DNA of 64,000 nt from contig JAPWGK010000002.1 in assembly GCA_029641185.1 (NCBI GenBank), positions 1,612,001 to 1,676,000 of the forward strand, written 5' to 3'. The stretch comes from Pseudofabraea citricarpa (taxonomy: Eukaryota; Ascomycota; Leotiomycetes; Helotiales; Dermateaceae). Below the pieces are notes generated by a model. It worked only from the letters and a program-made list of their open reading frames with translations, did not search any database and was not told where the DNA came from. Below are positions 23,733 through 36,202 of this stretch, piece after piece. Positions within the stretch are counted from its first letter, which is position 1, and each line of letters begins with the position of its first letter. The position numbers and the translations under genes are program-made.

Positions 23733-24383
23733 ACAGGTCATCCTTCGTCGAGGCGGTTTCACAGGCGGACAAAATCCTTTTATCCCTGGATGCTGATATT
23801 TTTTTCTGTTTCTGCCTGATTAAACATTGTGTTTCTAGATTCGTTCCACGGTTTTCGATCGGTTCGAGACGAGACGACATCTTCGGCGGGATTTGGATGG
23901 AAGTCGTTGGAGAGCGGCTTCGATAATGTTAAGTCTAGCATAGTACAAAATTGAAAAAATCCCTAATACGTAAAAGAGTTTCCATGGATCAAATGACGAG
24001 ATGCGCAATTTTTGAAGGGTCAAAGCTATCATCAAAATATTTGATGTTTCTGTGATTCTTTTTCAATCAAGCTAATAGCTGGAAAGAGTAAGGCAAATTG
24101 TACGCAGGAGCATGGTTTTGGCATTCTTTTTGAAAGACAGTTAGTACTATGTGCATATGGAGAAGGGCACGACCAGTGCCCAGAAGGTCCCAAATATATG
24201 TGTATGTGTTACAAAGTAGGCATTTCCTTTTTCAGTTCAACTTGAGAGTTTTCTCAACTTCTTGTATCTATTTCTACAGAGACATCCTTCTATTTTAGGC
24301 GGGGCAAATATTGACCATAGTCTTTCCCCAGCCGTCTACGCCTTGATAAATGTTAAGGTTTTCCCAGCATATCTGATTTGATT
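23733..24383. other. Convergent intergenic region
   Basis: About 650 AT-rich bases between the SR-protein gene and the minus-strand phospholipase gene. No coding feature is supported. Confidence 0.6.
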
Positions 24384-27300
24384 TCATGCTCCAGGTGAGG
24401 GGGTATTTTTGTCAGGACGAGCGATGCGATTCTTTGACAGTAAATGTGATAGCATGAAATGTGCGACGTCTTCATCGGCCCACTATTAGTTATATTTGTT
24501 AGTTCATACCTCCGTCTTCTGGAGCCTAGGAGTACTTACATAACTCAGATGGCTTGTAATAGTTGACCTTTTTCATTACATGATTAGTTCTAGTTTCGCT
24601 GAAGCAGCTGAGGGATATATAACTTACATTGGGTTGAAATCCAACACACTCCTGATATCAAGTTAGCACAATGATACGATAGGTATGTAAAGGAACAACA
24701 GAGGTGGTCTAGTACATGTGGCTTTGACGTACTCTTGAATTTGGAAATCCACCCGTCCGATTTGGTTCAATGCTCGCACCTTCATTTCCTCTCGACGAAG
24801 CTTTCTACCCCGCTCTTCAGTCTCCTGCCAATCTTGATCACCGGCTCTGCCATCGGATTGGTGATGCTTTCGACCTTTTTGAAAACCTGCATACAGTGTC
24901 TCTATTTCATTGTCAATCAATGTTGGGGCACTGTCCTTGCCATCCCTATCAGCTGCAGCAGTATCCTCGGCTAACTGTCTCTTCTTTTCATTTGTGTTTG
25001 CTCGCGTAAGCGATGGATTATCTGGGATGACTCCGCCAGAAGATATGTTTGTTCCAGCACCAGCAGAAGAGGGAGGCTGTGATGATGGAGGTGGACCACC
25101 CATGCTTGCAATATCAGCTTGCGTTAGGCCTAGAGACCGGTTGAGGAGAGATGAAGCGATGCCAGAACTAAAACTTGACCATAGTCCGCTCACGCTTTGT
25201 CCAACTTTAGCACCAATTCCAGTCAGTCCTTGACTAGCTGCTGTTCCGAAATTTGTTTTCGTGTATGGAAGAGGTTGTGGTTTCATGCTTCCATATACCG
25301 ACGATATAAGTGGTTCTAATCTATATGATATCGGATCTGTAGGATAAAATATATTGTAGAGCTGTGCGCACTTCGGTGACGAAATTGTGACAGGTAGGCC
25401 TGTAGTACTGGATATTCCATGTCCAGATGCAGCTATGAAAGGGTCCTCCATATAATCGGGATTTAACGGACTTTCTGATGGCTGCGAGTCTGGTTGACGC
25501 CTAGCTGCAATTGTTCTATGCCTGTCAGCTCTATCTGACAAGGTTTGCTTTCAAAACATACCTGCCCTTCAACATTTGAAACAGCCCAATAGGACTACCC
25601 AGACAGAAAAATGAAGGTACATCGAAACGGAAACTCAGGTCCTTCTCTGATGAAGGCCCAGAGGGTGGACGTCGATGATTGTTGCCTCTGTTGTGCGAGC
25701 TTTGGGCTGGTTTGGCTTCCTTCTGGCGACAAAGGATGTCGAAGAGGACTGCAGAACCAAGTGAATGGCCAACAAGACTTACCTTGCCTCCATTTGCTTG
25801 GAAGGTAGGATTTCGTTCGCAAAAAAGCTTGAAGATACGGTTAGACTCTGCCAAGACAATAGCAGAGATGTGTTCTCTATATGCACTTTGATAAAGGAGG
25901 ATGCTGATAACGCATTAGTATTAAGTTCTGATGTAGAATGAATAGAACATACTCGAGTGCCAAATCAGTAATGAGGCTACGAACAAATGGAACACCGTCG
26001 ACAGTACTTGGATTCAATCAGTATGTCGTGTTCTGAAACAATTCTGCTGAATGAACATACATATCTTCTAAGCTTGGATATTCCTCCTCTTCTGCAAAGG
26101 CATCGCCCAAGTCATGCTCCTTGCGATTCTGCCGAACCCCCTGACGAGGAAAATCAAGTAGATGCCGCCAACAAACCGGTAGCACTTGGACTCGACAGTT
26201 TTTTGGAAGCTTCTCAATCTCATTGTTGAGGGCCTGAAGATCAGCAGAGTTGTTGTATACACTCTTAACAGTCTGGCGCAAAACATTAACGTCATGAACA
26301 AAGTTCACGCTTTCGGTCCTAATCAATCGTTAGTCATGATCTGCTAAATAATTACTGCACGCTATGCTTAAATGTTCGTTGAGAAAGCAGTCTTCTGAAA
26401 TGAGAAGCAAGTAACTTACCTCATTCCCAAGCGCTGGCCGATACCATGTGTGACTTTGGATAGTTAGCATCATTTTGTTTTGAAGCACATGAAGAACAAC
26501 GGTACCCAGTATTAAATGTTCCACCTCACGCGATTGCTCGCCTTCTTGGTCATTGTAATCATTCTGTATTTCTTTTTCATCGCGCTTCCTAGCGGCCTCT
26601 TCTTCTACCTCTGGGTCTAAATCGCCCACCATAGCTGAAACTCGATCCTGGATTGCATCTTCACCTGTACCGGCACTCTCTGGAACGAAATCTGCTACTC
26701 CTCGATTTGCTGTACTAGGTGGAGCTGAGCGTCGTTTCAAGAGTTTCTGTTGACGTTCATCAATCTGCAATAATGCAGAATTGTCTATACCAGCACTGGC
26801 TGCACTGGCACTCGTTGGGGTCCGCGGTCGTTCATTGTTCCCTGTTGCATCTTTGCCCTTTCCGGGCTCTGAATATCCTCGAACAAGCTTCACTCCGCCA
26901 AGATATCCACCACCCGCAAACTTTTGGTATACAGTGCTGCTGACCCTTGACATAATACTGTCTACGGAGAGCCATGCTACAGTTGAATCCTGGTACGTCA
27001 CGACGGAATTCATATAGGTTCCAAACAGGCGATACGTTTCCGGTTGATGCGGAGCAGACGTTGGGCTGTTCTTAGACGCAGGTGTAGATGAACTAGCATC
27101 GCCTAGTATTTGTTGAACTGGTGGCCGACCATCCTCCATCGATGCTCTTGGAGTCACCTCGGCCGAACTTGAGTTTGATGATACACGATTTCGATTACCA
27201 AATGCACCGCTCATAGCAAGGGACGACTGCTTCTCCTTGCCTTTTCCATAACGAAAAGGCTTCACCTTCAGATATCCCTCTTCTAACTGGGCTGCGAGAT

Positions 27301-28227
27301 TCTCTTCGCAAGGTCGCAGAACAGAGCCTTCTTGGTAGAACCAACTGCCTCGTCTCACCTCATAAATTGGACCTATAGATGAAATATAGGATCAGCGTTT
27401 GCATGCTAAAACTATGGAAACTTTGTGAAGATTGTACCAATACTTTACCTGTATGAATAAGCTTGAAGCGAAGCTAAAATAAGGAGATTCAATTAGGCTT
27501 CTTACACTCAGCCTTTTGGGGCGACACATAAAAAACAAGACAATAGAAAGTGCCTTACCTAACCAATAGACGGGGCATAACTCGCGATTTTCCAAGTCTA
27601 CGTCAAAGAGATAATCTTCATGGACTGGAACCCGAACTTTCCCTCCAGCATTCTCGTTATTCCCTGCCTCCTCGATGCTAGTATTTCCTGCTTTGGCAGC
27701 AGACGATGTCTCTCCAAGATCCTGCGTCTGTCGACGTCCCATATCTCGGGTACGATCATCGTACTCATCTGCCAACTTTTGATATGCTGCCTCTATCGAT
27801 CGAGAATCATTTGGGGAGAAGGTCACAAACTTCTTGGGTGCAAGTTTAGGTTTCGTCTCCTCGTTGTTTGTCTTGAGAAGCTTTGGTTTCCTTTTAGGGA
27901 CCTGTAAGTGTTCTTGTTAGTCGCAGTATATTGATAGGGCCGGAAAGGACTCAGATTGGATCAGGCGCTATAATAACTAACATCAACGGCATAGAACCAC
28001 CTTGCGTTCAACGGTGGACAGTCTAACGGGTATGATTTGCGATGAATGAAGTTTTGCCAGTGGTTAAAGGTGTGGTCACCCCCATACTGGTTCTTCAGGC
28101 CAGAGCCTTCACCAGGCAGGCCAGCTGACATTGGCTTGGGAGATGAAGTCCGCGAGTTCGTCCAAGGCGAAATAGATTCCACCGCGGCGGAAAGGTAGGA
28201 TTTCTCGGCTTTTGTATCGGGCTCCAT
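24384..28227 (-). CDS. DDHD-domain phospholipase (phosphatidic acid-preferring PLA1 type)
   Basis: Eleven exons on the minus strand: 27982-28227, 27559-27901, 26506-27372, 26420-26453, 26061-26318, 25953-26006, 25562-25903, 24733-25515, 24628-24651, 24540-24567 and 24384-24482, giving 1025 residues. The lipase region has LILVTHGIGQRLGMRTESVN and the nucleophile elbow VSLVGHSLGSAVLFDIL, with the Ser near residue 648. The C-terminal DDHD domain has its metal-type residues in NIFYPTDPISYRLEPLI, NQIGRVDFQIQES and SHLSYWADEDVAHFML. Relatives (human DDHD1/2, yeast YOR022C) cleave sn-1 acyl chains of phospholipids and act near membranes of the secretory pathway or mitochondria. The ATG at 28227 was chosen, but the frame stays open without an ATG to a stop at 28387, so an upstream exon may add residues. 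Two exons are only 24 and 28 bases. Confidence 0.9.
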
Positions 28228-29014
28228 CCCCTCCTCAGCCCTGGTATGGCCCACGCCTTCTCTGCTCTTCCAAAATTGGGCTGGAGTTTGCAGATTCCCC
28301 GGAAGGTATTTGGGGACGTTTTTGGCGTGACGCGCGAGATCTTTGATGTAGCTAGCCAATTTGAAGAAGCTCTTTCTGAGGATGAGCTATGAGACACGGT
28401 ATTTGCAGCAAGGGTGCTGTTACGTTACAGAGCCGAAACACTGTAATATGATAGCTATTATGTTCGGGACGGTGAGGGATAGAGGAGTGTGTTGAGCTTA
28501 AGCTTTGGAAGATTGGAAGGGCCCATCTGGAGGTTTTGTGTAGAGCAAGTTCTGAAGAGATGCAAGATGCAGGGCAGGGCTGGAGCTCATGCGGGATTGC
28601 ATCGGACAGGGTGTCTAGACACTGACGTTGTGAGCGGCCGCGGGCGGGTCTCGGGAGGGGCACGTATGTACGCTCCCGTACGATGCTACGCTACGCCCAC
28701 GGTACGGTACGGAGTACGGCAGCACTACTACGTACACCACCACCAATACCGCACACACTCACTCGGCCCGACAACTAAAAGTCAAGCGAGCGTTTCTCAG
28801 GACAGGCAATACTCTGGACAGACAATAAATACTCTGTACGCATCTTTCCATTCTGTACTTCATGTACCTCCTATCCAAGAGACATTACATCTATACACCA
28901 GAATCAAACACTCCAAACTCCATGCCTAGCCCTAACCCCTTCCCCAACTCCGTGCTTGCATCCAAAATCCAAGTCACCCGGACCAGCCAATATTCACACA
29001 TCTAACTGCATCGC
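28228..29014. other. Intergenic region between two minus-strand genes
   Basis: The part up to about 28386 stays in frame with the phospholipase and may be coding. The rest holds no gene I can support. A GTAC/TACG-rich patch at about 28664-28720 is notable. Confidence 0.5.
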
Positions 29015-31143
29015 TCAGGCCAGGAAGCTTGCACCAATGCCTCTCTTATCCTTCTTCAGTGGCGAGAAGGCCCCAAACCCGGTAGCACTCCCAAGACCAC
29101 CCCTCAAGCCACCCTTAGGCCCAGCAAGTCCTCCTTTATTTAGAAGCTTCGATGGCCCAAGGACCACCTTTGCAGGGCGCTTGCTACTCTCGCCGTCGTC
29201 TTCGTCGAATAGGGTTTTACCCCCACCAAGTAGCTTACGTCTCTTCTTCTTAGGTTCAGTCTCGGTCTCTTCTGGGTTGGCCAAGCTGGGTATGTTAGCA
29301 GACAGCTGCTTCTTGCTTGCACGCGATTCCTTGGATGTAGCGGGTTCTTCTTCTCCATTCTCTTCACTGCCATCACCATCTTCTTCAGTAACCTTCTCCA
29401 TCATTTCAAGAGGCCGCGACTTCTTCGTTGTAGGTCTTTTACTTTTCGAATCAGCCTTTGCTACTCCAGTGGCTTTTTTTTCGGAAACTTTTCGTCTAGG
29501 TTTAACTTGAGGCAAAGCAGAAGGCGATGGAACTTGCTTTGGAGCAGATCCAGCTCGCACAGGCTTGCTGGTTGGTGTATTCTCTTCTTGAGAAGAGCCC
29601 GCATGTGCATCATCGTCATCATCGCCATTGCCGATTTTGTTTTCATTCCCAGACTCCTCGCCATTTGGACTCTCAGGTGCCATGCTAATTGTGCGGTTCA
29701 AGTATGGTGTGATGGAAAACATGGATTTCTCCCCAACCAAAGTCTGGTCTGCCCGGCCCCTTCTGGCCACTGGCCGCTTTCCCCGGACAGCCACGCCATC
29801 TGGAGTTCCAATAGCATCGTCTGTACTTAGATCTTGCGCTGCTCTTTTGCGTGACTTCTTGGCCTTTGTATCGTCAGGTATCGTAGTGGCTTTTGCCTTT
29901 GCAGAGGAAGCTCGAGCTTTGCTGAGTTCAGCTTGGCTTTCCTTAAGCTCTTCTTTTGTGCTTCGTAGCTTTGTGCGCATTTGCTCGAGTTTGCTCTCTA
30001 AAGTGCCAATCCGAGCTTCCGACGCATTTGTCTCCTTCTGGGCTTCCTTTCGATCCTTTTCTGCCTGCCTCTGCTGAGATAAAAGTTCGTCTCTTAGCCC
30101 ATCTATTTGTCTCCGCAGCTCTAGCTCGGTCTCTTCGCTGTCGTTTTTGTTATTTGTAGCTTTTGAGACACGCTTTTCGGCAACCTCGAGCTTCGAATCT
30201 AAGGTCTCAATTTGTTCTTGTGCTTTGACTAGCTCTTTCTTTTCACCATTGAGCTTTCGCTGCAACTCCTCTACCTGCTGCTGATATTCCTGCTCCTTTT
30301 CGCTATAGTCATTTTTTTGCCGAGTTGAGGTACGCCTCTCCGCTTCAAGCTCCCCTTCAAGTGTGCTGGTGTGCTTGCGAGCTTTTTCCAGTTCTCGCTT
30401 CTCTCGGGTGAGGTCTTTCTGCAGACTTTCAATCTCGCGTTGTAACTCGGCTTCTTGTGCCATGTTATCGTTCTTACGTGCAGCGCGCTTTGAAGCTCGT
30501 TTTTCCGTCTCAAGATCTACCTCGAGCGTGCTTACTTGGCGTTCAAGAGCCAGCTTCTCGGATAATATTGTTTGATGGTATGCGGCTTGAGATCGTAAAT
30601 GCTCAAGTTCTGGTTTCAAGGCTGCTAATTCCCGGGAAAGCGAAAGCTTCTCCGTAAGAAGTTTTGTCGAATCTGTACTAAGCCCATTCATCGCCTCTAG
30701 CTCAACCTTTAAAATGTCAACAAAGGGTCAGTCGCACAAGAAACTAGTTTCGTTTACCTTGAGGTTTGTAATTTCCCGTGTTTGGCTACGCATCTCGTTT
30801 TCTAATGCAGTTGCGATTTCGATGGTCTCCTCAAGCTGGGACCGAAGTTCTTCTTTGTCTTGATCCAGATCATCCATGCGATCGTCTGCTTGTGCTAGCT
30901 GATTGTGTAAATCATTGTTATCATGTTCCAGGAGCAGAATCTGCACTCGCAACCGGCGTGCAGTTTCATCTTTTCCAATAACCTCCACTGTGTGTGTCGT
31001 TTGGTCGTAGGCTTTCTCTAGGCGCTGGGATTTCGACAATTGCTACGAAGAATCAGCATAGTACGATCCGGCGGAGTTGCTCATCATGCAAGACTTACAC
31101 TATCAATATGCTCGTGGTCGTTGTAGGGAATTTGCGCGTCCAT
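29015..31143 (-). CDS. Nuclear-type coiled-coil protein of unknown function
   Basis: Three exons on the minus strand, 31099-31143, 30758-31042 and 29015-30706, encode 673 residues. From residue 16 to about 375 the protein is an almost unbroken coiled coil with heptads rich in Glu, Leu, Gln and Lys. The remainder is disordered, with several basic clusters that look like nuclear localisation signals (KKSRKRAA, KPRRKVSEKK, EPKKKRRKLLGGGK). It ends in a Gly-rich segment GLAGPKGGLRGGLGS and the motif GAFSPLKKDKRG. This layout suggests a spindle, kinetochore or chromatin scaffold, but I do not recognise the family and resemblance to SMC proteins is probably only coiled-coil composition. There is no ATPase head. 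It is divergent from OST3. Confidence 0.8.
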
Positions 31144-31569
31144 GGTGAATGCAATGGCGCGTCGTGGCACCCGGGGTTTTGCTGAAGGCGATCTTGTTGG
31201 CGTGTCTAATGAAGAGCTGCTTGTGACGGTTTGTTTTGTTTACTCCCGTCTGATGTTACCAGTGGGCTTGTGGCATCCATTAGGTTGTGGCTTGTAAGGT
31301 TGTGGCTTGTAGCGTTATGCCTCCAATCCGAGGCATTAAGTACTCAGGGAAATCCGGAGCGGATTAAACACTGCCGCGGCCTCGTCACCTGTTTGCTTAA
31401 GGACACTTCGAGCTTCAAGGCGTGTCCCAGAGCAGAGCTGCTATTTCCCGCGAACTGTACGACGAGGAGAACATCTACCTGTTTATATTCCAGGTCAATT
31501 GTGTAGCGGCTTGCCGAAACAGTTTCTGTCCTTACAATATTTCCTACAACGCGCCTCAAGGAAACAGAG
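31144..31569. promoter_or_regulatory. Divergent promoter region between the coiled-coil gene and OST3
   Basis: 426 bases separate the two start codons. It contains a perfect tandem duplication of AGGTTGTGGCTTGTA at 31282-31311. No TATA box stands out. Confidence 0.5.
31282..31311. repeat. Perfect 15-base tandem duplication
   Basis: AGGTTGTGGCTTGTA occurs twice back to back in the promoter region shared by the coiled-coil and OST3 genes. Confidence 0.8.
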
Positions 31570-32735
31570 ATGCACTTTTTAAAAGCATTAGTGGTGTCGC
31601 TGTTGCCAGCAGCTGTGCTGGGTGCCAAAAAGCCGGCCACCGACAAATTCGAAGGTTATCATGCGAAATCCCTCTCATCTACGCCTCTCAAGCTTTCAGA
31701 TACAAGCTATGACAAATTAACTGCTGCCCCCAGAGATTATTCGGTAGCTGTGCTCTTGACAGCTTTGGAAAATAGATTCGGATGCCAGCTCTGTCGGGAA
31801 TTCCAACCAGAATGGGATCTATTATCCAAGAGTTGGATCAAAGGAGATAAGCAGGGGGAATCGCGCGTAGTCTATGGCACACTGGATTTCTTGGATGGAA
31901 AGAACACATTTCAAAGTGTAGGTTCACAATTGCTGCTAGTAGCTTGGGAGTTGTCTTGATACTAATCATCCTCTTCTTATAGCTCGGTCTCCAAACCGCA
32001 CCCGTACTTTTATTCTTCCCACCGACAACTGGCTCTCACGCTGTGGCAGATAAAGGTCCACTCAGATATGATTTCACCAATGGGTACGTTCGTACAATGG
32101 CAATTGGTAGGTGTACAACTAATTGTTGCATAGTCCACAATCCGCTGAGCAAGTTCACACCTGGATTGCACGCCATCTACCCGGTCGCCCACATCCCCAA
32201 ATCAAGCGCCCAATCAACTGGGTCCGAGGTATTGCTGTCACCACCACGATCCTTGGTACTATCACTTTCATCAGTGTTGCTTGGCCCTATGTTTTACCCA
32301 TTGTTCAGAATCGCAACGTATGGGCGGCTATCAGCTTGATTGCCATTTTGCTTTTCACAAGCGGCCACATGTTCAACCATATTCGAAAGGTTCCCTACGT
32401 GGCAGGTGATGGGCGAGGTGGTGTCAGCTACTTTGCCGGTGGATTCTCAAACCAGTATGGTCTAGAGACACAGATAGTTGCAGCTATGTGTAAGTACAGG
32501 GCTATCGCCTCGTTTCGCTCCTGGGCCCCCGACTAACACAATCTCTACAGATGGCTTGCTTTCATTCGCTACAATCTCCCTAGCACTCAAAGTGCCCCGA
32601 ATTGCGGATCCAAGAACCCAGCAAATTGCTGTTCTGGTATGGGGTGGAGTCATTTTCGTCATGTACAGCTTCCTCCTCAGTGTCTTCCGCATTAAGAACG
32701 GAGGGTACCCCTTCTCCCTTCCCCCATTCATGTAG
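31570..32735 (+). CDS. OST3: Oligosaccharyltransferase subunit Ost3/Ost6
   Basis: Four exons, 31570-31917, 31983-32083, 32134-32489 and 32551-32735, encode 329 residues. A signal peptide (MHFLKALVVSLLPAAVLG) leads into a lumenal thioredoxin-like domain with the redox motif CQLC (Cys72, Cys75), and then TAPVLLFFPP, the cis-Pro region. Four membrane helices follow, such as VTTTILGTITFISVAWPYVL and IAVLVWGGVIFVMYSFLLSVF. In the ER the subunit forms transient mixed disulfides with client proteins so that the complex can glycosylate Asn sites near cysteines. Yeast Ost3 (350 residues) and Ost6 are alternative paralogues; filamentous fungi usually have one, so I use OST3 as a name. Rft1, encoded further along in this window, acts in the same pathway. 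Confidence 0.93.
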
Positions 32736-33670
32736 GTTCTCAGGCCACTGAGAATTTCCTGCACTACGCTGCGGAGGAAACACAGCCGGCACGAGGAAAT
32801 GTCTTCGGCGCAGCATATGCATCTCCCAAGAGTGACCAATTTTGTATAAATATATGTCGAGGCAATCAAAAGAGCTTCTTGTCTATGGCGTGTGCACGTA
32901 TTGTTTCCGCATCAGGTTCACTGGCAACAAAGCATGGATTTGAAAATGGCTGTCGGCGAAGACGGCAATGGAAGCAGGTACCATACATCAGTCGCGCGAA
33001 GTACAGTAGTGACGAGGATGTTACCAAATGTAAAAGATTTATCACTTCTATAGCGAACCATGGTGCTAAGTTGAGGAAGCGTGGTACGGCACTTGACTCA
33101 GTGGGTGTAAGTACCGGCATCGGGTTGTCGTCCAGCACGATAACCAGGTTCGATTGACTTGCAACTTGATGTATCCTTGGTGATGCATTGCGAGGTGGAG
33201 TGGTTGCGTACTTGAGTGAGTGATGGCTGGACAGTGTGCTCAAGGTATTACGCTATCAGTTGAGTCGGCCAACAGTAGTTCACTAGTTCACCAGGTTCTA
33301 TGCTATCGACCCACAAATGCTACATACCCGGTGCGGAAGTCGCCATCACATCTGATAAGATAATTTTTCCTGGCAGATGCTCGGGGCCAACCAAGAACCC
33401 AGCCTGATGCAAACCACCCAAGCACACCCAAGCACACCCAACCACACTGGCCTGATCGACACCTCCAAACCTCCTCTCCGAGATAGCGATAGATGCCAGA
33501 AGCAGGTCGCATCTGCTTGGCGACATGCAACTCTGCACGATGGGTGGGAGGGAGTATAAGAGAGACCCAAAAGACCACCGTCGTCTTCGACTTGGCTCTG
33601 CATTCTATTCTGCCCCGCCTTCTCACTGTCACGTGGCGCATTCATTGTCTGCTGGCCGACTCGATTCAAC
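32736..33670. other. Intergenic region
   Basis: About 0.9 kb with only short frames that lack coding features. A short repeat of CAAGCACACC units lies at about 33419-33440. The rest may be the promoter of the permease gene. Confidence 0.5.
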
Positions 33671-35884
33671 ATGACGGCACTGAAGTCTCTTGTGGGCAAG
33701 CTTGCCATCCGAGATGATGAATACCATGGCTTTGCAACCACCAAATGGATCAATCCAGATATTAGCCCTCTACCACCAAGTCGTAGGACCTGGGGGTATT
33801 TGGCCTACCTCGGCTTTGGCTCAATTGCGAAGTAAGCACCAGCAGCCATGTGTTGAATATGAATATGCCCAGGACTAATTTAAATCATAGTCTGTGTATC
33901 AGCGCCTGGATGGGCGGCTCATCTCTACTCTCCCTTGGACTCAGCGTCCCGCAGACAATAGGGGTCATGATTATCGCTAGAGTTTTGATGTCCTTCCTTG
34001 TCATTGGAAACGGCTGGCTGGGAGCTGAGTGGCACATCGGATTTACTGTATCCCAAAGGTCAGTCGCTTGCCAGATTCCATTAACTCAGTGGGTTGGCTT
34101 GAAACGAACTAGACTCATTGAGATTCCATAGAATTGTTCTGGGCGTATATGGTTCATATATTGGTATACTTATCCGCATCATGCTATCAATTGTTTGGTA
34201 TGGATCTCAAGCATGGCTCGGTGGACTTTGTGTGTCGGTCATGTTGAGTAGCTGGAGCGAGTCTTTTCTGAACATGCCAAATACTTTACCGGAGAGCGCC
34301 AAAATGGTCACCCGTGATTTTATTGGCTTCGTTCTCTTCCATATCATCTCACTCCCTTTTATGGTAAGTTCCCTTGGGGCTTATGTGACGGGTACAAGTA
34401 ACTAAAAGTGACTGCCAATAGCTCATCCGCGTCGAAAAGGTAAAGGTGCCTGTTGCATTTGCAAACATCAGTACTTTGATTGTGATGATGAGCATTACAA
34501 TTTGGGCTTGTAAGACGGCAGGTGGACCCGGTACGCATTATTCCTGCGCCAATCTATACACGATGCCACCAGGAACTTGCTTAGTAGCACTGGTAGTACA
34601 TTCAATACTGATCTGGGCGTTTAAATTCAGGTCCCCTATTTGGACAAGGCGCCACAAGAGTCCCATCTTTCACACCTGCGTGGGCTTGGGTTTATGGAAT
34701 TGTAGCCTCGGTTGGTAACGTATCTGCCGGTATTCTAAACCAATCCGACTTTACTCGTTTCGCTAGAAAGCAAGGAGTGCAGGTACCCGGCCTGGTATTC
34801 TCCTTGTTCGGACCAGGCATGCTTGTTCCCATTTTCGGTATTCTTACTGCCTCCGCCTCTATGGATATCTATGGTGGCGACCCATACTGGAACCCCTTGA
34901 CCCTGATCATTCAATGGATGGTTGATGACTATTCAGCCGGAGCTCGAGCTGGCGCCTTCTTTTGTAGTCTCGGATTCATTATCAGTCAGATAGCAGAAAA
35001 TATCCTTGGAAATGGATATGCTGCTGGAATGGACCTTGCAGGGCTTTTCCCAAAATTCATCAATATACGTAGAGGCTGTCTGTTAGCTGCCATTCTTTCA
35101 TGGGCAGTCCAGCCCTGGCTATTCTATAACACGGCGTCGGTTTTCGTGTCGGTGGCCGCATCTTTCTCGGTTTTCATGGGGCCTCTGACTGGAATCATGA
35201 TCGCCGACTATTTCATCATTCGCAAGCAACGAATTGAGGTTAGCCAGCTCTATACCGGCTCTGCTGAAGGTTCATATGTACGTATCTTCCACTCATTTAC
35301 GTCAAGTTCTAGCAAGCTTCTAGTCTGTATTCATTATTGGAACGAGCAAGGTTCCTCATTAATTACCCATCTGTGTCAAACCAAAGAAACTTTTTAAGAG
35401 CGTTACTGATTGTGAATATTTAAAGTGGTTCACCCATGGTTTCAACTGGCGAGCTATCGTTAGTTGGGTCGTATGCTTCGTGCCTGCAATGCCTGGAATG
35501 ATTGCGTCCGTGAACCCTTCGGTTGTAGTTAGTCAGGGGCTTCTGAATTACTATCGTGGTAATTATCTGTTCGGTACTCGCTATCTCCCCTATACCTTCT
35601 ATTTCGGGTTGGCTAATAGATATTTAGGATTTCTCGAAGCTGGCACTCTTTATCTCATTCTATGCTTCGTTTTCAAAATTAAGCGAGCTGGCGTGCAAGA
35701 TGATACCGATTTCTATGGTACATTTTCTGAAGAAGATGCACAGAACAAAGGAATGGTTCCGTTCCTTGGGAACAAAGCTGATGATGACTTGGATACGGTG
35801 GGTATTCCTGTTGAGGCCGGAGATTTAGAATCGCGAGGCTTGCAACAGACCGATACAAGAAAAGTACCAGTCGTCTCAGTTTAG
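33671..35884 (+). CDS. NCS1-family permease (nucleobase/nucleoside/vitamin : cation symporter, Fur type)
   Basis: Six exons, 33671-33831, 33891-34058, 34132-34363, 34422-34530, 34631-35277 and 35426-35884, encode 591 residues. If a 54-base in-frame segment at 35574-35627 is spliced out, the protein has 573 residues and a more typical junction, NYLFGFLEAGTLY. The family hallmarks are present: WINPDISPLPPSRRTWG before helix 1, LGAEWHIGFTVSQR, VGNVSAGILNQSDFTRFARK in helix 6, and GPLTGIMIADYFIIRK. About twelve membrane helices are predicted. NCS1 proteins import uracil, allantoin, uridine, thiamine or nicotinamide riboside in the plasma membrane. The helix 1 to helix 6 region fits the Fur group, but the substrate cannot be assigned by eye. 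Confidence 0.88.
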
Positions 35885-36202
35885 GTACCTGCATTGCTTG
35901 AGTGGAGTGTTTGCTCAGGAGATATAAGTCAATATAAAAAAATCAGACATTCGTCGAGATGCACATTCTTGTCTTTCGATATATTTTTGCATCGCCTCGA
36001 GGTTAGAGAATTATATTGGATTACAAACTTTACGGTCACTAGAGTTACACTGCAGTATCTGGATTCAATTTTGGCTGTCCAATTTTATTTAATCATTGAA
36101 AGTCAGGCTAAATGCGTACGAAATTCTACCAACCAGCAACTCATTTCATTTTTTCTTCGTCGTCTTCGTTTATATCCTTCAAATGTACCCCAGCTGGTAT
36201 TT
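35885..36202. other. Convergent AT-rich intergenic region
   Basis: AT-rich sequence separates the permease gene from the weak minus-strand model. Nothing is recognised in it. Confidence 0.5.

Noticed and set aside
28489..28929. A 146-codon plus-strand frame in the promoter region
   Set aside because: Its residues come from TACG/GTAC-rich low-complexity DNA, with no domain or splice support.
32879..33157. A 92-codon plus-strand frame downstream of OST3
   Set aside because: Basic residues without family features; probably 3' flanking sequence.
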